DNA of 64,000 nucleotides from contig NZ_CASFQD010000057.1 of NCBI RefSeq assembly GCF_949296715.1, forward strand, positions 62,001 to 126,000, read 5' to 3'. This document shows, piece by piece, positions 47,384 through 55,776 of the stretch; positions within the stretch are counted from its first letter, which is position 1, and every line of letters begins with the position of its first letter. Position numbers and translations under genes: made by a program. This stretch comes from an uncultured Alistipes sp. GTDB lineage: Bacteria; Bacteroidota; Bacteroidia; Bacteroidales; Rikenellaceae. Below the pieces are notes generated by a model. It made no database searches. It was not told the DNA's origin and saw nothing but the letters and a program-made list of their open reading frames with translations.

Positions 47384-49117
47384 TTATCGTTTGAGCCCGC
47401 GCACGGCATAGTAGTCGTCGCGGCGTTGTGCTTCGTTGTCGCTGTCCAGTCCGTAGCTGACGGCCATGTCGAGCGAGCAGTCGCGGTCGCGGTCCGCATC
47501 GGTCGCGGCACGCATCGCAGCGTGGGCGTTGCGGCCTGCGGCGATGGCTCCGTTGAGCTCCTCGACCGTCGGCGTGCGGCCCAGCAGGGCGGCGTAGGTC
47601 TGCTCGGCCCAGCTGTGGGCATAGTCGTCGTAGTGGACGAAGAAGACCCGGAAGGCGTTGTCCACGGCCTCGAGCGACGCCAGCTCGCCGCGGTCCACGG
47701 CATCGAGAATCTCCTCGGCCGCGCGGTGCGTGATGTACTGCCCGGCGATGTCGATCCAGCGGCCCGCACCGTTGTAACGGGTCGACGACTCGCCCTTGTC
47801 GAGCATGGCGCCCAGCGCCGCGACAATCGCCTTGTTGTAGAGCTTGAGGCCCCGCTGGAGCCCTGCGGCGCGGATCTGGACCTTGTTGTAGGTGTAGAGC
47901 GGCGCGTCGGGGTCCTGCTCCTCGAGCCGGTGGAGCATGTCCACGGCCCGGAGCATCGCCCCCGCGACGTAGGGGTTGTACTCCTCGAAGTTGATGACGT
48001 CGCGCCGGATTGTGCGGCGGTCGCGCGCCGGCCACTTCTCGATGTCGCGCACGGCGCCGTAGCTCGGGAGGTTCGCACCCGGCATGAGCACCGAGCGTCC
48101 CTCCTTCTCGATGAGGTAGGAGTAGGGGAAGATCGAGGTGTCGTGGTGGTAGGAGTGGTGTCCCATGACCATCGTGAAGGCTCCTTCGAGCGCCGGCGAC
48201 ATGATGTAGGCGCTCGAGGCGAACTTGCAGCCGCGCAGGTGCACGGACTGGTGTACGGCGCCGCTCTTGAAGAGATGGTTGCTCTGGTTCGAGCCGCTGC
48301 CGGCGTTGAAGAACGAGAACATGCCGGCGATGAGCAGCGACGACTTGTGGTGCGAGACGGTGTAGGGGCCGGCGAAGATCGCCGCGGCCTCGCCGTTCTC
48401 GCAGTGCGAGTTGGCGAAGAAGAGCGATTCGGCCGCCGTGAAGCCCTTGTCCATGATGCAGCTCTCGCCGACGAAGCAGCGTTCGAGCGTCGTGCCGTTG
48501 TCGATGCGGGCCCCCTCGGCGGCGATGAAGTCGTAGGCCTTGACGTCGACGCCGACGTGCACGCCGTTGCGCAGCGTGCCGTTCACGAGCGCCGAGGCGC
48601 CGTCGATCTCGACGTCGTCGCCGATGCGCATCTCGCGGATGAAGCGTGCGCCGGTGAGGCGGCAGTTGCGGCCCACCTCGCCCATCTCGGACGAGCGGGC
48701 CTCGGTCAGGCGGCCGATCATCGCCTCGAGTGCCGCGACGGTCTCGGGGCGGTGGCGGTAGACGGCCATCACGTAGGCGATCTGCGCCGACATCGTGTCG
48801 TAGATCTTCACCGTGCGGCCGCCGCATTCGTTCATCGTCGCGACGTCGACGCCGTTGCCGAAGGAGCTGCGACTGCGGCATTCGAGGGCCGTGACGCTTT
48901 GGACGAGCGTATTCTCGCCGAGGCGGTAGTTCTTGACGCGGGAGCGGATGATGCGGGCTCCCGGAGCGATTGCGATGTGACCCTCCAGGCGGCTCCCGAT
49001 GAGCTGCGAGGGGGTGAAATCCTCCGAGACGTCGACCAGCGACCACTCCTCGGCGGTGTTGCCGAGGGCTTCGACGGCGGCGATCTCTTCCGGAGTCAAT
49101 TTTCTGTACTGATACAT
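47384..49117 (-). CDS. DUF4954 family beta-helix protein
   Basis: A 577-residue protein. The middle (about residues 45-330) has left-handed beta-helix (hexapeptide) spacing, with runs such as IGSRLEGHIAIAPGARIIRS, NGTLRNGVHVGVDVKAYDFI and ERCFVGESCIMDKGF, as in acyltransferases and sugar nucleotide enzymes, and a His-rich MVMGHHSYHHDTSIFPYSYL. The C-terminal 200 residues are helical. This matches the Bacteroidota-specific DUF4954 family of unknown function; members lack a defined reaction. A perfect promoter 34 bp upstream starts the leftward operon here. Confidence 0.85.
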   Translation of the reverse strand: MYQYRKLTPEEIAAVEALGNTAEEWSLVDVSEDFTPSQLIGSRLEGHIAIAPGARIIRSRVKNYRLGENTLVQSVTALECRSRSSFGNGVDVATMNECGGRTVKIYDTMSAQIAYVMAVYRHRPETVAALEAMIGRLTEARSSEMGEVGRNCRLTGARFIREMRIGDDVEIDGASALVNGTLRNGVHVGVDVKAYDFIAAEGARIDNGTTLERCFVGESCIMDKGFTAAESLFFANSHCENGEAAAIFAGPYTVSHHKSSLLIAGMFSFFNAGSGSNQSNHLFKSGAVHQSVHLRGCKFASSAYIMSPALEGAFTMVMGHHSYHHDTSIFPYSYLIEKEGRSVLMPGANLPSYGAVRDIEKWPARDRRTIRRDVINFEEYNPYVAGAMLRAVDMLHRLEEQDPDAPLYTYNKVQIRAAGLQRGLKLYNKAIVAALGAMLDKGESSTRYNGAGRWIDIAGQYITHRAAEEILDAVDRGELASLEAVDNAFRVFFVHYDDYAHSWAEQTYAALLGRTPTVEELNGAIAAGRNAHAAMRAATDADRDRDCSLDMAVSYGLDSDNEAQRRDDYYAVRGLKR

Positions 49118-49150
49118 GGGCGTGATTGGGTGTGGGTTGTTTAGCAGATG

Positions 49151-49180
49151 CAAATATAGCGATTTGCCGCTAAATATCAA
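49151..49180 (-). promoter_or_regulatory. Promoter of the DUF4954-VWA-WG-trxB operon
   Basis: On the minus strand TTG (49178-49180), 19-bp spacer, TATATTTG (49151-49158): an exact Bacteroidota promoter. It overlaps the last codons of the kinase gene. Confidence 0.82.
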
Positions 49181-50360
49181 ACTCCCTCCCCGTGCGGTCG
49201 ATCTGCCTGCGGCACCCGTCGCGGATGACCTGTGCCCGGCCGTTGCGGAAAGGCTTGACGGCTTCGCAGCCCGGGCAGCTGATGCGGGTGCGCCCCGCCG
49301 TGTCGATGTAGTGCCATACGTCGCCCAGCCGCACGGCCGCCAGCCCCTCCGTAAAGTCGAAGCCGCAGTCGTAGAGCGGCGCAATGACGACCCGCTGCGG
49401 CGTGCGGTAGCCCCAGCGCCCCTGCTCGACGAAGAGTTCGGGCTCCTCCTCCGCGGTGTCGGTGTCGGAGCCGTTGTTGGTGCCGGGTGCTGCCGTGTTG
49501 TCGCTGCCGGTCTGCGCCGCAGCCAGCGCAAAGAGAGCCGCCGCGCCGCAGAGATGCGGCGTGGGGGAGGCGAGCAGTTCGGCGATGCGCAGCGGCAGGG
49601 CCATGCCCCGGCGGCGGAACAGCGCGGTGATCTCCCGGTAGGCGTCGTCCCCGGGGATGCGCTGCGGTGTGAGCAGCAGCCCGTCCGCACCGCCGTAGCG
49701 GAGCAGGAGCGTCGGGTCGCACGCCAGCGCATGCAGCGCCGTGGAGATCAGCGCCGCGGGGTAGTCGTCGAGCCGTTCGTCGTACAGCTCGGCCGTGCGC
49801 GCCGGGTGCTGGTAGGCCGCCGTGCCCAGCTCCGGGCTGCGCTCCCCGGCGAAGGCGGGCAGGTAGGCGGCGTCGAAGTCGATCGGGTGCAGCCCGCCGT
49901 CCGTGCCGACGATGATGTTCTCGGGTTTCAGGTCGCCGTGCGCCCGGTCGTCGGCCGTAAGCTCCGCGGCCAGCCGATCGAACGCCGCGGCCAGGTCGTG
50001 CAGCCGTCCGCACTCCCCTGCATGCGCCGCCTCGCGCACGGCCCGGTCGAGCGTCACGCCCTCGATCCATTCGTCGAGCACGACGTCGACCCACTCGCCG
50101 CGCTCGGGGGTCTCGTAGAGGTAGAGCTCGCGCTCGAGCAGCCGCTCGCCGTAGATTTCGCGCAGGTGGTGCGGCGGCCGCAGGTAGCAGCGCAGCGCGC
50201 AGACGCGGCCCGCATGGCGGATGCGGAAGACCGCGGCGCTGTTGCCCGCCGAGACGAGCGGACGACCCTGTGCGTCGCGGCACAGTTCGATCCCGTCCAG
50301 CGTGCGGGTCAGGCCGTGCGGGTCGGCCAGTGTGGCGAGGTATTGGCGCAGCAGCGGCAT
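49170..50360 (-). CDS. Serine/threonine kinase-like protein with C-terminal WG repeats
   Basis: A 396-residue soluble protein. The kinase domain has a glycine-loop-like AGNSAAVF (39-45), then CALRCYL where the usual VAIK lysine is Arg57, a hinge DEWIEGVTLDRAV, an intact catalytic loop HGDLKPEN (141-148) and DFD (161-163) with GTAAYQHPAR after it. An Asp/Thr/Asn-rich linker (about 290-305) leads to WG-type repeats (RWGYRTPQRVVIAPLYDC, WHYIDTAGR). The start at 50360 (ATG) is preferred to a TTG at 50399. It is probably an active but atypical kinase; the Lys-to-Arg change is a caution. Its neighbours encode VWA, DUF4954 and a WG pseudokinase. Confidence 0.78.
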   Translation of the reverse strand: MPLLRQYLATLADPHGLTRTLDGIELCRDAQGRPLVSAGNSAAVFRIRHAGRVCALRCYLRPPHHLREIYGERLLERELYLYETPERGEWVDVVLDEWIEGVTLDRAVREAAHAGECGRLHDLAAAFDRLAAELTADDRAHGDLKPENIIVGTDGGLHPIDFDAAYLPAFAGERSPELGTAAYQHPARTAELYDERLDDYPAALISTALHALACDPTLLLRYGGADGLLLTPQRIPGDDAYREITALFRRRGMALPLRIAELLASPTPHLCGAAALFALAAAQTGSDNTAAPGTNNGSDTDTAEEEPELFVEQGRWGYRTPQRVVIAPLYDCGFDFTEGLAAVRLGDVWHYIDTAGRTRISCPGCEAVKPFRNGRAQVIRDGCRRQIDRTGREFDI

Positions 50361-50399
50361 GTGCGGAGCGGATTCGGACCGCAGGGCCTTCAACGGCAA

Positions 50400-50423
50400 A
50401 ACGGGGCCCCGAAAAGCCCCGTT
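50400..50423 (-). terminator. Terminator of slyD
   Basis: An 8-bp stem (aacggggc / gccccgtt) with an 8-nt loop, downstream of slyD and ahead of the kinase gene; weak T run, moderate. Confidence 0.6.
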
Positions 50424-50456
50424 CGCCGAAGACCGCCCGGGCGGTCCCGTGTGAGA

Positions 50457-51029
50457 TCAGTGGCAGCAGTGGCCGTTGTGGTCGTGGCCGTCGCAGCCGC
50501 AGTCGTGGTCACCGCAGTCGCAGCCGTCGCCGCAGCCGTGGTCGCCGCACGAACCGCAGGAGCAGTGGCCCTGCAGGTCCTCGGGCGTCACGTCGCGCAC
50601 CGAGACGACCTCGACGTCGAAGTGGAGCGTCTTGCCCGCCATCGGGTGGTTGAAGTCCATCTTCACGTGCTCGTCGCCGACCTCCTTGACGATGCCCATC
50701 ATGCGGTTGCCCTGGGCGTCGCTCATCGGCACCTGGCTCCCCTCGAAGAGGATATCCTCGGCCAGCTTGCCGTCGACCATGAAGATGTTCTTCGGCAGGT
50801 CCACGATGGCCTCGGCGATCAGCTCGCCGTAGCCGTCCTTGGGCTCCAGCGTGAAGGAGACCTTCTCGCCGGGCTCCTTGCCGAGGATCGCCTCCTCGAA
50901 CTTCGGAAGCAGCATGCCCGTTCCGAAGATGAATTCGAGCGGCTGGCCCGGACGCGACTGGTCCGCGATCTGTCCGTCGACGGTGAGCTTGTAGTCCACG
51001 CCGACCATTTTGTTCTGTTCTACTTTCAT
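50457..51029 (-). CDS. slyD: FKBP-type peptidyl-prolyl isomerase, SlyD-like
   Basis: A 190-residue SlyD. The FKBP part has VEQNKMVGVDYKLTVDGQ, the LEFIFGTGMLLPKFEEAI block and a chaperone-like IF insert (DLPKNIFMVDGKLAEDILFE). Residues about 155-190 are a Cys/His-rich tail with repeated CGDH/CGSC/HDC pairs, expected to bind nickel or zinc as in E. coli SlyD. The protein catalyses prolyl isomerisation and assists metallo-centre assembly. It has a clean promoter 50 bp upstream and its own terminator. Confidence 0.94.
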   Translation of the reverse strand: MKVEQNKMVGVDYKLTVDGQIADQSRPGQPLEFIFGTGMLLPKFEEAILGKEPGEKVSFTLEPKDGYGELIAEAIVDLPKNIFMVDGKLAEDILFEGSQVPMSDAQGNRMMGIVKEVGDEHVKMDFNHPMAGKTLHFDVEVVSVRDVTPEDLQGHCSCGSCGDHGCGDGCDCGDHDCGCDGHDHNGHCCH

Positions 51030-51080
51030 TGTCTGTTCAAAAATTGTTTCTCTTTTCGGTCCTTGCACTGCGTGCGGCCG

Positions 51081-51111
51081 CAAAGGTAGGAATTAACTTC
51101 CGAATTTCCAA
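51081..51111 (-). promoter_or_regulatory. Promoter of slyD
   Basis: On the minus strand TTG (51109-51111), 20-bp spacer, TACCTTTG (51081-51088). Confidence 0.8.
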
Positions 51112-51176
51112 TTCGCAGCGGCGCACGATGCCGGCCCCTTTTCCGTATCCTCCTTCCGGCCCGGAGCGCACCTCCG

Positions 51177-54002
51177 CTACTCGCAGTTGCGGCAGCAGAG
51201 GTTGCGGTCGCCGTAGCCGTTGTCGATCTTCGTCACGTAGGGGAAGAACTTGGCCTCGCGGACCCATGCCAGCGGGAAGGCGGCCTCCATGCGCGAATAG
51301 GGATGCGGCCACTCGCCCGCCAGCTCGACGGCCGTGTGCGGGGCGTTCACCACGACGTTGTCGGCCTGCCCGACGGCCGCCTCGCACTCGCGCTTGATCT
51401 GCACGAGCGCTTCGATGAAACGGTCCATCTCGGCCTTCGGCTCCGACTCCGTGGGCTCGACCATCAGCGTCTCGTGCACGGGGAACGAGAGCGTCGGGGC
51501 GTGGAAGCCGTAGTCCATCAGGCGGTGGGCGATGTCGCCGCAGTCGATGTTGTACTCCTTCTTGAAGTGGGTCAGGTCGAGAATCATCTCGTGGCCCACG
51601 CGGCCCGTCTCACCCGAATAGTAGGTGCGGTACTCCGGTGCCAGGGCCGCCGACATGTAGTTGGCGTTGACGATGGCCATCTCGGTGGCGTGGCGCAGCC
51701 CCTCCTCGCCGAGCATCTTGATGTAGCCGTAGGTGATCGGCAGCAGCAGGGCCGAGCCCCAGGGTGCCGACGCGACGGCCGTGATGCCCTCCTCGCCGCC
51801 CGTCGCGACGATCGGGTGCGACGGCAGGAACGGCCGCAGGTGCTCCGCGACGCAGATCGGGCCGACGCCCGGGCCGCCGCCTCCGTGCGGCATGGCGAAG
51901 GTCTTGTGCAGGTTCAGGTGGCAGACGTCGGCGCCGATGTAGCCCGGGTTCGTGAGGCCCACCTGCGCGTTCATGTTCGCACCGTCCATGTAGACCTGTC
52001 CGCCGGCGTCGTGCACCGCGTCGACGATCTCGCGGATGCGGCTCTCGAAGACGCCGTGCGTCGAGGGGTAGGTCACCATCAGTCCGCACAGCTCCGAGGA
52101 GTGCTCCTGCGCCTTGCGCGTGAGGTCCTCGACGTCGATGTTGCCGCGCTCGTCGCACGCCACCGTGACGATCTTCATCCCGGCCATGGCCGCCGATGCG
52201 GGGTTCGTGCCGTGGGCCGAGGCGGGGATCAGCACGACGTTGCGGTAGCCCTGGCCGCGGCTCTGGTGGTAGGCGCGGATGACCATCAGGCCCGAGTATT
52301 CGCCCGCGGCGCCCGAGTTGGGCTGCAGCGAGCAGGCGGCGAAGCCCGTGATTGTGGCCAGGTCGTGCTCCAGTTCGGCAATCAGCTCCAGGTAGCCTTC
52401 GGCCTGGTCGGCCGGGGCGAAGGGGTGCATCATCTGGAAGCCCGCGAGCGAGAGCGGCTGCATGAGTGCCGCGGCGTTGAGCTTCATCGTGCACGAGCCG
52501 AGCGAGATCATCGAGTCGGCGAGCGAGATGTCGCGGTGCTCGAGTCGCTTGATGTAGCGCATCAGGTCGCTCTCCGAACGGTAGGAGTTGAAGACCTTTT
52601 CGGTCAGGTAGGCCGATTCGCGGCGCAGCGCGGCGGGAATGCACGCCTCGGCGGCCATCTTTACGGCCTTGGCCTTGCGGCCCTTGGCGGCGGCGAAGAT
52701 GCCGATCACGGCGGCCACCTCGTCGGGGGTGGTCACCTCGTCGAAGGACATGCGCACGCACCCCTCGCCCGGGTAGTAGAAGTTGATGCCGCTCTCGAGG
52801 GCCAGCGACTGCACGACGGCGGCCTCGGCCTCGACCTCGAGCGTGTCGAAGAAGTCCGCCGAGGCGAGGCGGTAGTCGAGTGCCTCGAGGGCGCGGGCCA
52901 CGGTGACGGCGGCCAGGTGGGCCGTCATGGCGGCGCGGCGCAGTCCCTCCGGGCCGTTGTAGACGCAGTAGAAGCCGACCATCGAGGCCATCAGCGCCGA
53001 GGCCGTGCAGATGTTCGACGTGGCGCGCTCGCGCTTGATGTGCTGCTCGCGCATCTGGAGCGCCATGCGCAGCGCGCGGTTGCCCAGCCGGTCTACCGAG
53101 ACGCCGATGATGCGGCCCGGCATGTTGCGCTTGAAGCTCTCGCGGGCGGTCATGTAGCCGGCGCTCGGGCCGCCGAAGCCCATCGGCGTGCCGAGGCGCT
53201 GCGTCGTGCCCACGGCGATGTCGGCTCCCCACTCGCCCGGCGCCTTGAGCAGTGCGAGCGAGAGCAGGTCCGCCACGGCCGTCACCAGCGCACCCTTGGC
53301 GTGGGCCGCGGCGGTGAAGGCGGCGTAGTCGCGCACGGCGCCGTCGGCGGCCGGGTACTGGACGATGGCGCCGAACTCCTTGCCCGTGAATTCATACTCG
53401 TCGTATTCGTCGATGATGAGCTCGATGCCGAAGGGTTCGCTGCGCGTGAGCAGCACGTCGAGCGTCTGCGGGAAGATGTTGCGGTCGACGAAGAGCTGGT
53501 TGCGCCCCTCCCTGACCGCCTCGCGCGAGCGGCAGGCGAACATCATCAGCATCGCCTCGGCGGCCGCCGTGCCCTCGTCGAGCAGCGAGCAGTTGCCGAT
53601 TTCCATGCCCGTGAGCGAGATGACGGCGGTCTGGAAGTTGAGCAACGCCTCGAGACGGCCCTGCGAAATCTCGGCCTGGTAGGGGGTGTAGGAGGTGTAC
53701 CACGCGGGATTCTCGAAGACGTTGCGCGAGACGGCCGCCGGGACGGCGCACGGGTAGTAGCCCATGCCGATGAATGACCTCAGGCAGCGGTTGCGCCCGG
53801 CCAGCTCGCGGATGTGTGCCGCGAACTCGTATTCGCTCATGCCCTCGGCGGGCAGGGCGAGCGGTTTTTTCAGACGGATCGACGCGGGGATGACCTGCGC
53901 GATGAGCTCCTCCACGGAGTTGACGCCGATGACCTCGAGCATGGCCCGCAGGTCCTTTTCGTTGCTGACGCCGATGTGGCGCGAAGAAAACTTGTCGAAC
54001 AT
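51177..54002 (-). CDS. gcvP: Glycine dehydrogenase (decarboxylating), P protein
   Basis: A 941-residue fused P protein of the glycine cleavage system, which decarboxylates glycine on PLP and passes the aminomethyl group to GcvH. N-terminal half: SSRHIGVSNEKDLRAML, FIGMGYYPCAVP and NPAWYTSYTPYQAEISQGRL; C-terminal half: MKLNAAA, NSGAAGEYSGLM and CHLNLHKTFAMPHGGGGPG holding the PLP lysine. The two halves are fused in one chain as in Bacteroidales and E. coli. gcvT and gcvH are not in the window. The udk-like gene lies 27 bp upstream in the same direction. Confidence 0.96.
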   Translation of the reverse strand: MFDKFSSRHIGVSNEKDLRAMLEVIGVNSVEELIAQVIPASIRLKKPLALPAEGMSEYEFAAHIRELAGRNRCLRSFIGMGYYPCAVPAAVSRNVFENPAWYTSYTPYQAEISQGRLEALLNFQTAVISLTGMEIGNCSLLDEGTAAAEAMLMMFACRSREAVREGRNQLFVDRNIFPQTLDVLLTRSEPFGIELIIDEYDEYEFTGKEFGAIVQYPAADGAVRDYAAFTAAAHAKGALVTAVADLLSLALLKAPGEWGADIAVGTTQRLGTPMGFGGPSAGYMTARESFKRNMPGRIIGVSVDRLGNRALRMALQMREQHIKRERATSNICTASALMASMVGFYCVYNGPEGLRRAAMTAHLAAVTVARALEALDYRLASADFFDTLEVEAEAAVVQSLALESGINFYYPGEGCVRMSFDEVTTPDEVAAVIGIFAAAKGRKAKAVKMAAEACIPAALRRESAYLTEKVFNSYRSESDLMRYIKRLEHRDISLADSMISLGSCTMKLNAAALMQPLSLAGFQMMHPFAPADQAEGYLELIAELEHDLATITGFAACSLQPNSGAAGEYSGLMVIRAYHQSRGQGYRNVVLIPASAHGTNPASAAMAGMKIVTVACDERGNIDVEDLTRKAQEHSSELCGLMVTYPSTHGVFESRIREIVDAVHDAGGQVYMDGANMNAQVGLTNPGYIGADVCHLNLHKTFAMPHGGGGPGVGPICVAEHLRPFLPSHPIVATGGEEGITAVASAPWGSALLLPITYGYIKMLGEEGLRHATEMAIVNANYMSAALAPEYRTYYSGETGRVGHEMILDLTHFKKEYNIDCGDIAHRLMDYGFHAPTLSFPVHETLMVEPTESEPKAEMDRFIEALVQIKRECEAAVGQADNVVVNAPHTAVELAGEWPHPYSRMEAAFPLAWVREAKFFPYVTKIDNGYGDRNLCCRNCE

Positions 54003-54029
54003 ATAGGGGTGTTTGTATGGTTGATCGGA

Positions 54030-55700
54030 TCAGTATTTGAACGAGCTGCCGCCGATGAACTCCCGCAGGATCGACGTGGGCGGGATTTCGTCGGGCGGAA
54101 TGGGGATGAAGTTGTCGAGGAACTTGAGCATGCGCCGCGCCTCGTCGTACTCGGGCACCGTGTCGGGTACCTCGCGCAGAATCTTCTCGGCAAAGGGCCG
54201 CAGCACCGAAATCTCGTAGAAGAGCGACGAGTTGAGCATCACGTCGGCGTTCTCCTGGTAGGGGAAGATGTGGCGCTCCTCGCCGCGCCGCACCGAGGCC
54301 CAGCGCGAGAGGGTCTGCAGGGCGTCGGAGCCCCGCTGGCGGTAGTCGCGCGTCAGGCGGCGCAGCAGGCGGTTGTCGGTCGTGGCGATGCGCGAGAGGT
54401 TGTCCATGGCCACCGACGTGAAGCACGAGATGTAGATCTTGAACTTCACGGCGTCGGGCACCGAGGGGGTGAGCCGCGGGTTGAGCCCGTGGATGCCCTC
54501 GATGATGAGGACCGAGTGCTCGTCGAGCGTCAGCGGCGTGTCGTGCTGCGTGCGGCGCCCCGTGATGAAGTCGTAGCGCGGGATGTCGACGCTCTCGCCC
54601 TGCAGCAGGCGGTGCAGGTGGTCGTTGAAGAGCTCCAGGTCGATGGCCTCGAGCGCCTCGTAGTCGTACTGGCCGTTTTCGTCGAGCGGCGTCTTCTCGC
54701 GTTCGACGAAGTAGTCGTCGAGCGAAATCATCACCGGACGCAGCCCCAGCACGCCGAGCTGGATGCCCAGCCGCTTGGCCGACGTGGTCTTGCCGCTCGA
54801 CGAGGGGCCCGAGATGAGCACCATGCGCACGCCGCGCGTGCGATGCGCCTCCTGGATGGCGTCGGCCACCTCGGCGAACTTGCGTTCGTGGAACGCCTCG
54901 GCGATTTTGATCATGCCGCCGGCGTCGCCCGCCAGTGCCCGGGCGTTGACCGCGCCGATCGTCGGCACGCCCATGAGCGCCACCCACGACTGGTATTCGC
55001 GGAAGATGCCGAACATCTTTTCCTGCGAGACGTGCTTGTGCAGCACGTCGGGCGACGTGCGCTGCGGCAGCGCCAGGTAGAAGCCCCGGTAGTAGGGCTC
55101 GATCCCGAAGCGGGTGATGTAGCCCGTCGAGGGGGCCAGCGAGCCGTAGAAGTAGCCCGGGATGTCGCCGAGCGTGTAGAGCTCGCTGTAGAGCCGCGGC
55201 CGCGTGTCGAGCAGCGCGATCTTGTCGTCGTAGCCCTGCTCGGCGTAGCGGGCCCGGACCTCCTCGGTGAGGATTTTCGAGCGGCGGATCGGCAGGTCGG
55301 CCTCGACGATCGCCCGCATGCGCGCCTCGAGGGCCGCGGCCGCCTTGCGGGTCAGCGGGTCGATGCCCTCGATCTCGCAGTAGAAGCCGCTCTGCCCCAT
55401 CGAGTGGCGGATGTGGAGCGTCTGCCCGGGGTAGAGGTCCCGGACGGCCTTCTGGAGGATGAACCACGATGTGCGCTGGTAGACGCGGATGCCCGCAAAC
55501 GAGGTGATGTCGATGAAGCGGATCGTGACCGGGGTGTATATCTTGTAGTTGAGCTCCTTGACGCGGTTGTTGACGAATGCCGCCAGGAAGGGATGGGCTC
55601 CGGCCGTGAGCCGTCGGGAGATCTCCAGCAGCGAGGTGCCCATCGGGATTTCCAGTTCGCTGCCGAGGTTTTCGCAGATGACTTTGATCTTGTCGGTCAT
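54030..55700 (-). CDS. Uridine-kinase-family protein with TGS/SAD-like N-terminus
   Basis: A 556-residue protein. Residues 1-60 resemble a TGS domain (MTDKIKVICENLGSELEIPM), about 65-250 resemble the threonyl-tRNA synthetase second (editing-like) domain (RHSMGQSGFYCEIEGID, VALMGVPTIGAVNA), and from 290 there is a P-loop nucleoside-kinase domain with GPSSSGKT at 298-305, DDYFVEREKTPLDENGQYDYE and VLIIEGIHGLNP. This three-part form is a known Bacteroidota/Firmicutes 'nucleoside kinase' arrangement whose substrate is unproved; phosphorylation of uridine or another small molecule is expected. Downstream gcvP is 27 bp away. Confidence 0.88.
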   Translation of the reverse strand: MTDKIKVICENLGSELEIPMGTSLLEISRRLTAGAHPFLAAFVNNRVKELNYKIYTPVTIRFIDITSFAGIRVYQRTSWFILQKAVRDLYPGQTLHIRHSMGQSGFYCEIEGIDPLTRKAAAALEARMRAIVEADLPIRRSKILTEEVRARYAEQGYDDKIALLDTRPRLYSELYTLGDIPGYFYGSLAPSTGYITRFGIEPYYRGFYLALPQRTSPDVLHKHVSQEKMFGIFREYQSWVALMGVPTIGAVNARALAGDAGGMIKIAEAFHERKFAEVADAIQEAHRTRGVRMVLISGPSSSGKTTSAKRLGIQLGVLGLRPVMISLDDYFVEREKTPLDENGQYDYEALEAIDLELFNDHLHRLLQGESVDIPRYDFITGRRTQHDTPLTLDEHSVLIIEGIHGLNPRLTPSVPDAVKFKIYISCFTSVAMDNLSRIATTDNRLLRRLTRDYRQRGSDALQTLSRWASVRRGEERHIFPYQENADVMLNSSLFYEISVLRPFAEKILREVPDTVPEYDEARRMLKFLDNFIPIPPDEIPPTSILREFIGGSSFKY

Positions 55701-55727
55701 ATACCGGTTTTTTATGCGATTGGTGAG

Positions 55728-55758
55728 TAAAGGTAAAAATTATTTGTAATTTTGGCAA
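55728..55758 (-). promoter_or_regulatory. Promoter of the uridine-kinase-like gene and gcvP
   Basis: On the minus strand TTG (55756-55758), 20-bp spacer, TACCTTTA (55728-55735, one base off consensus), 27 bp before the start. Confidence 0.55.
55747..55754 (+). promoter_or_regulatory. -7 element of the nucleotidase gene
   Basis: TAATTTTG, exact TAnnTTTG, 22 bp before the start, overlapping the divergent promoter's spacer. Confidence 0.55.
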
Positions 55759-55776
55759 GCACAAATACGGATTATT

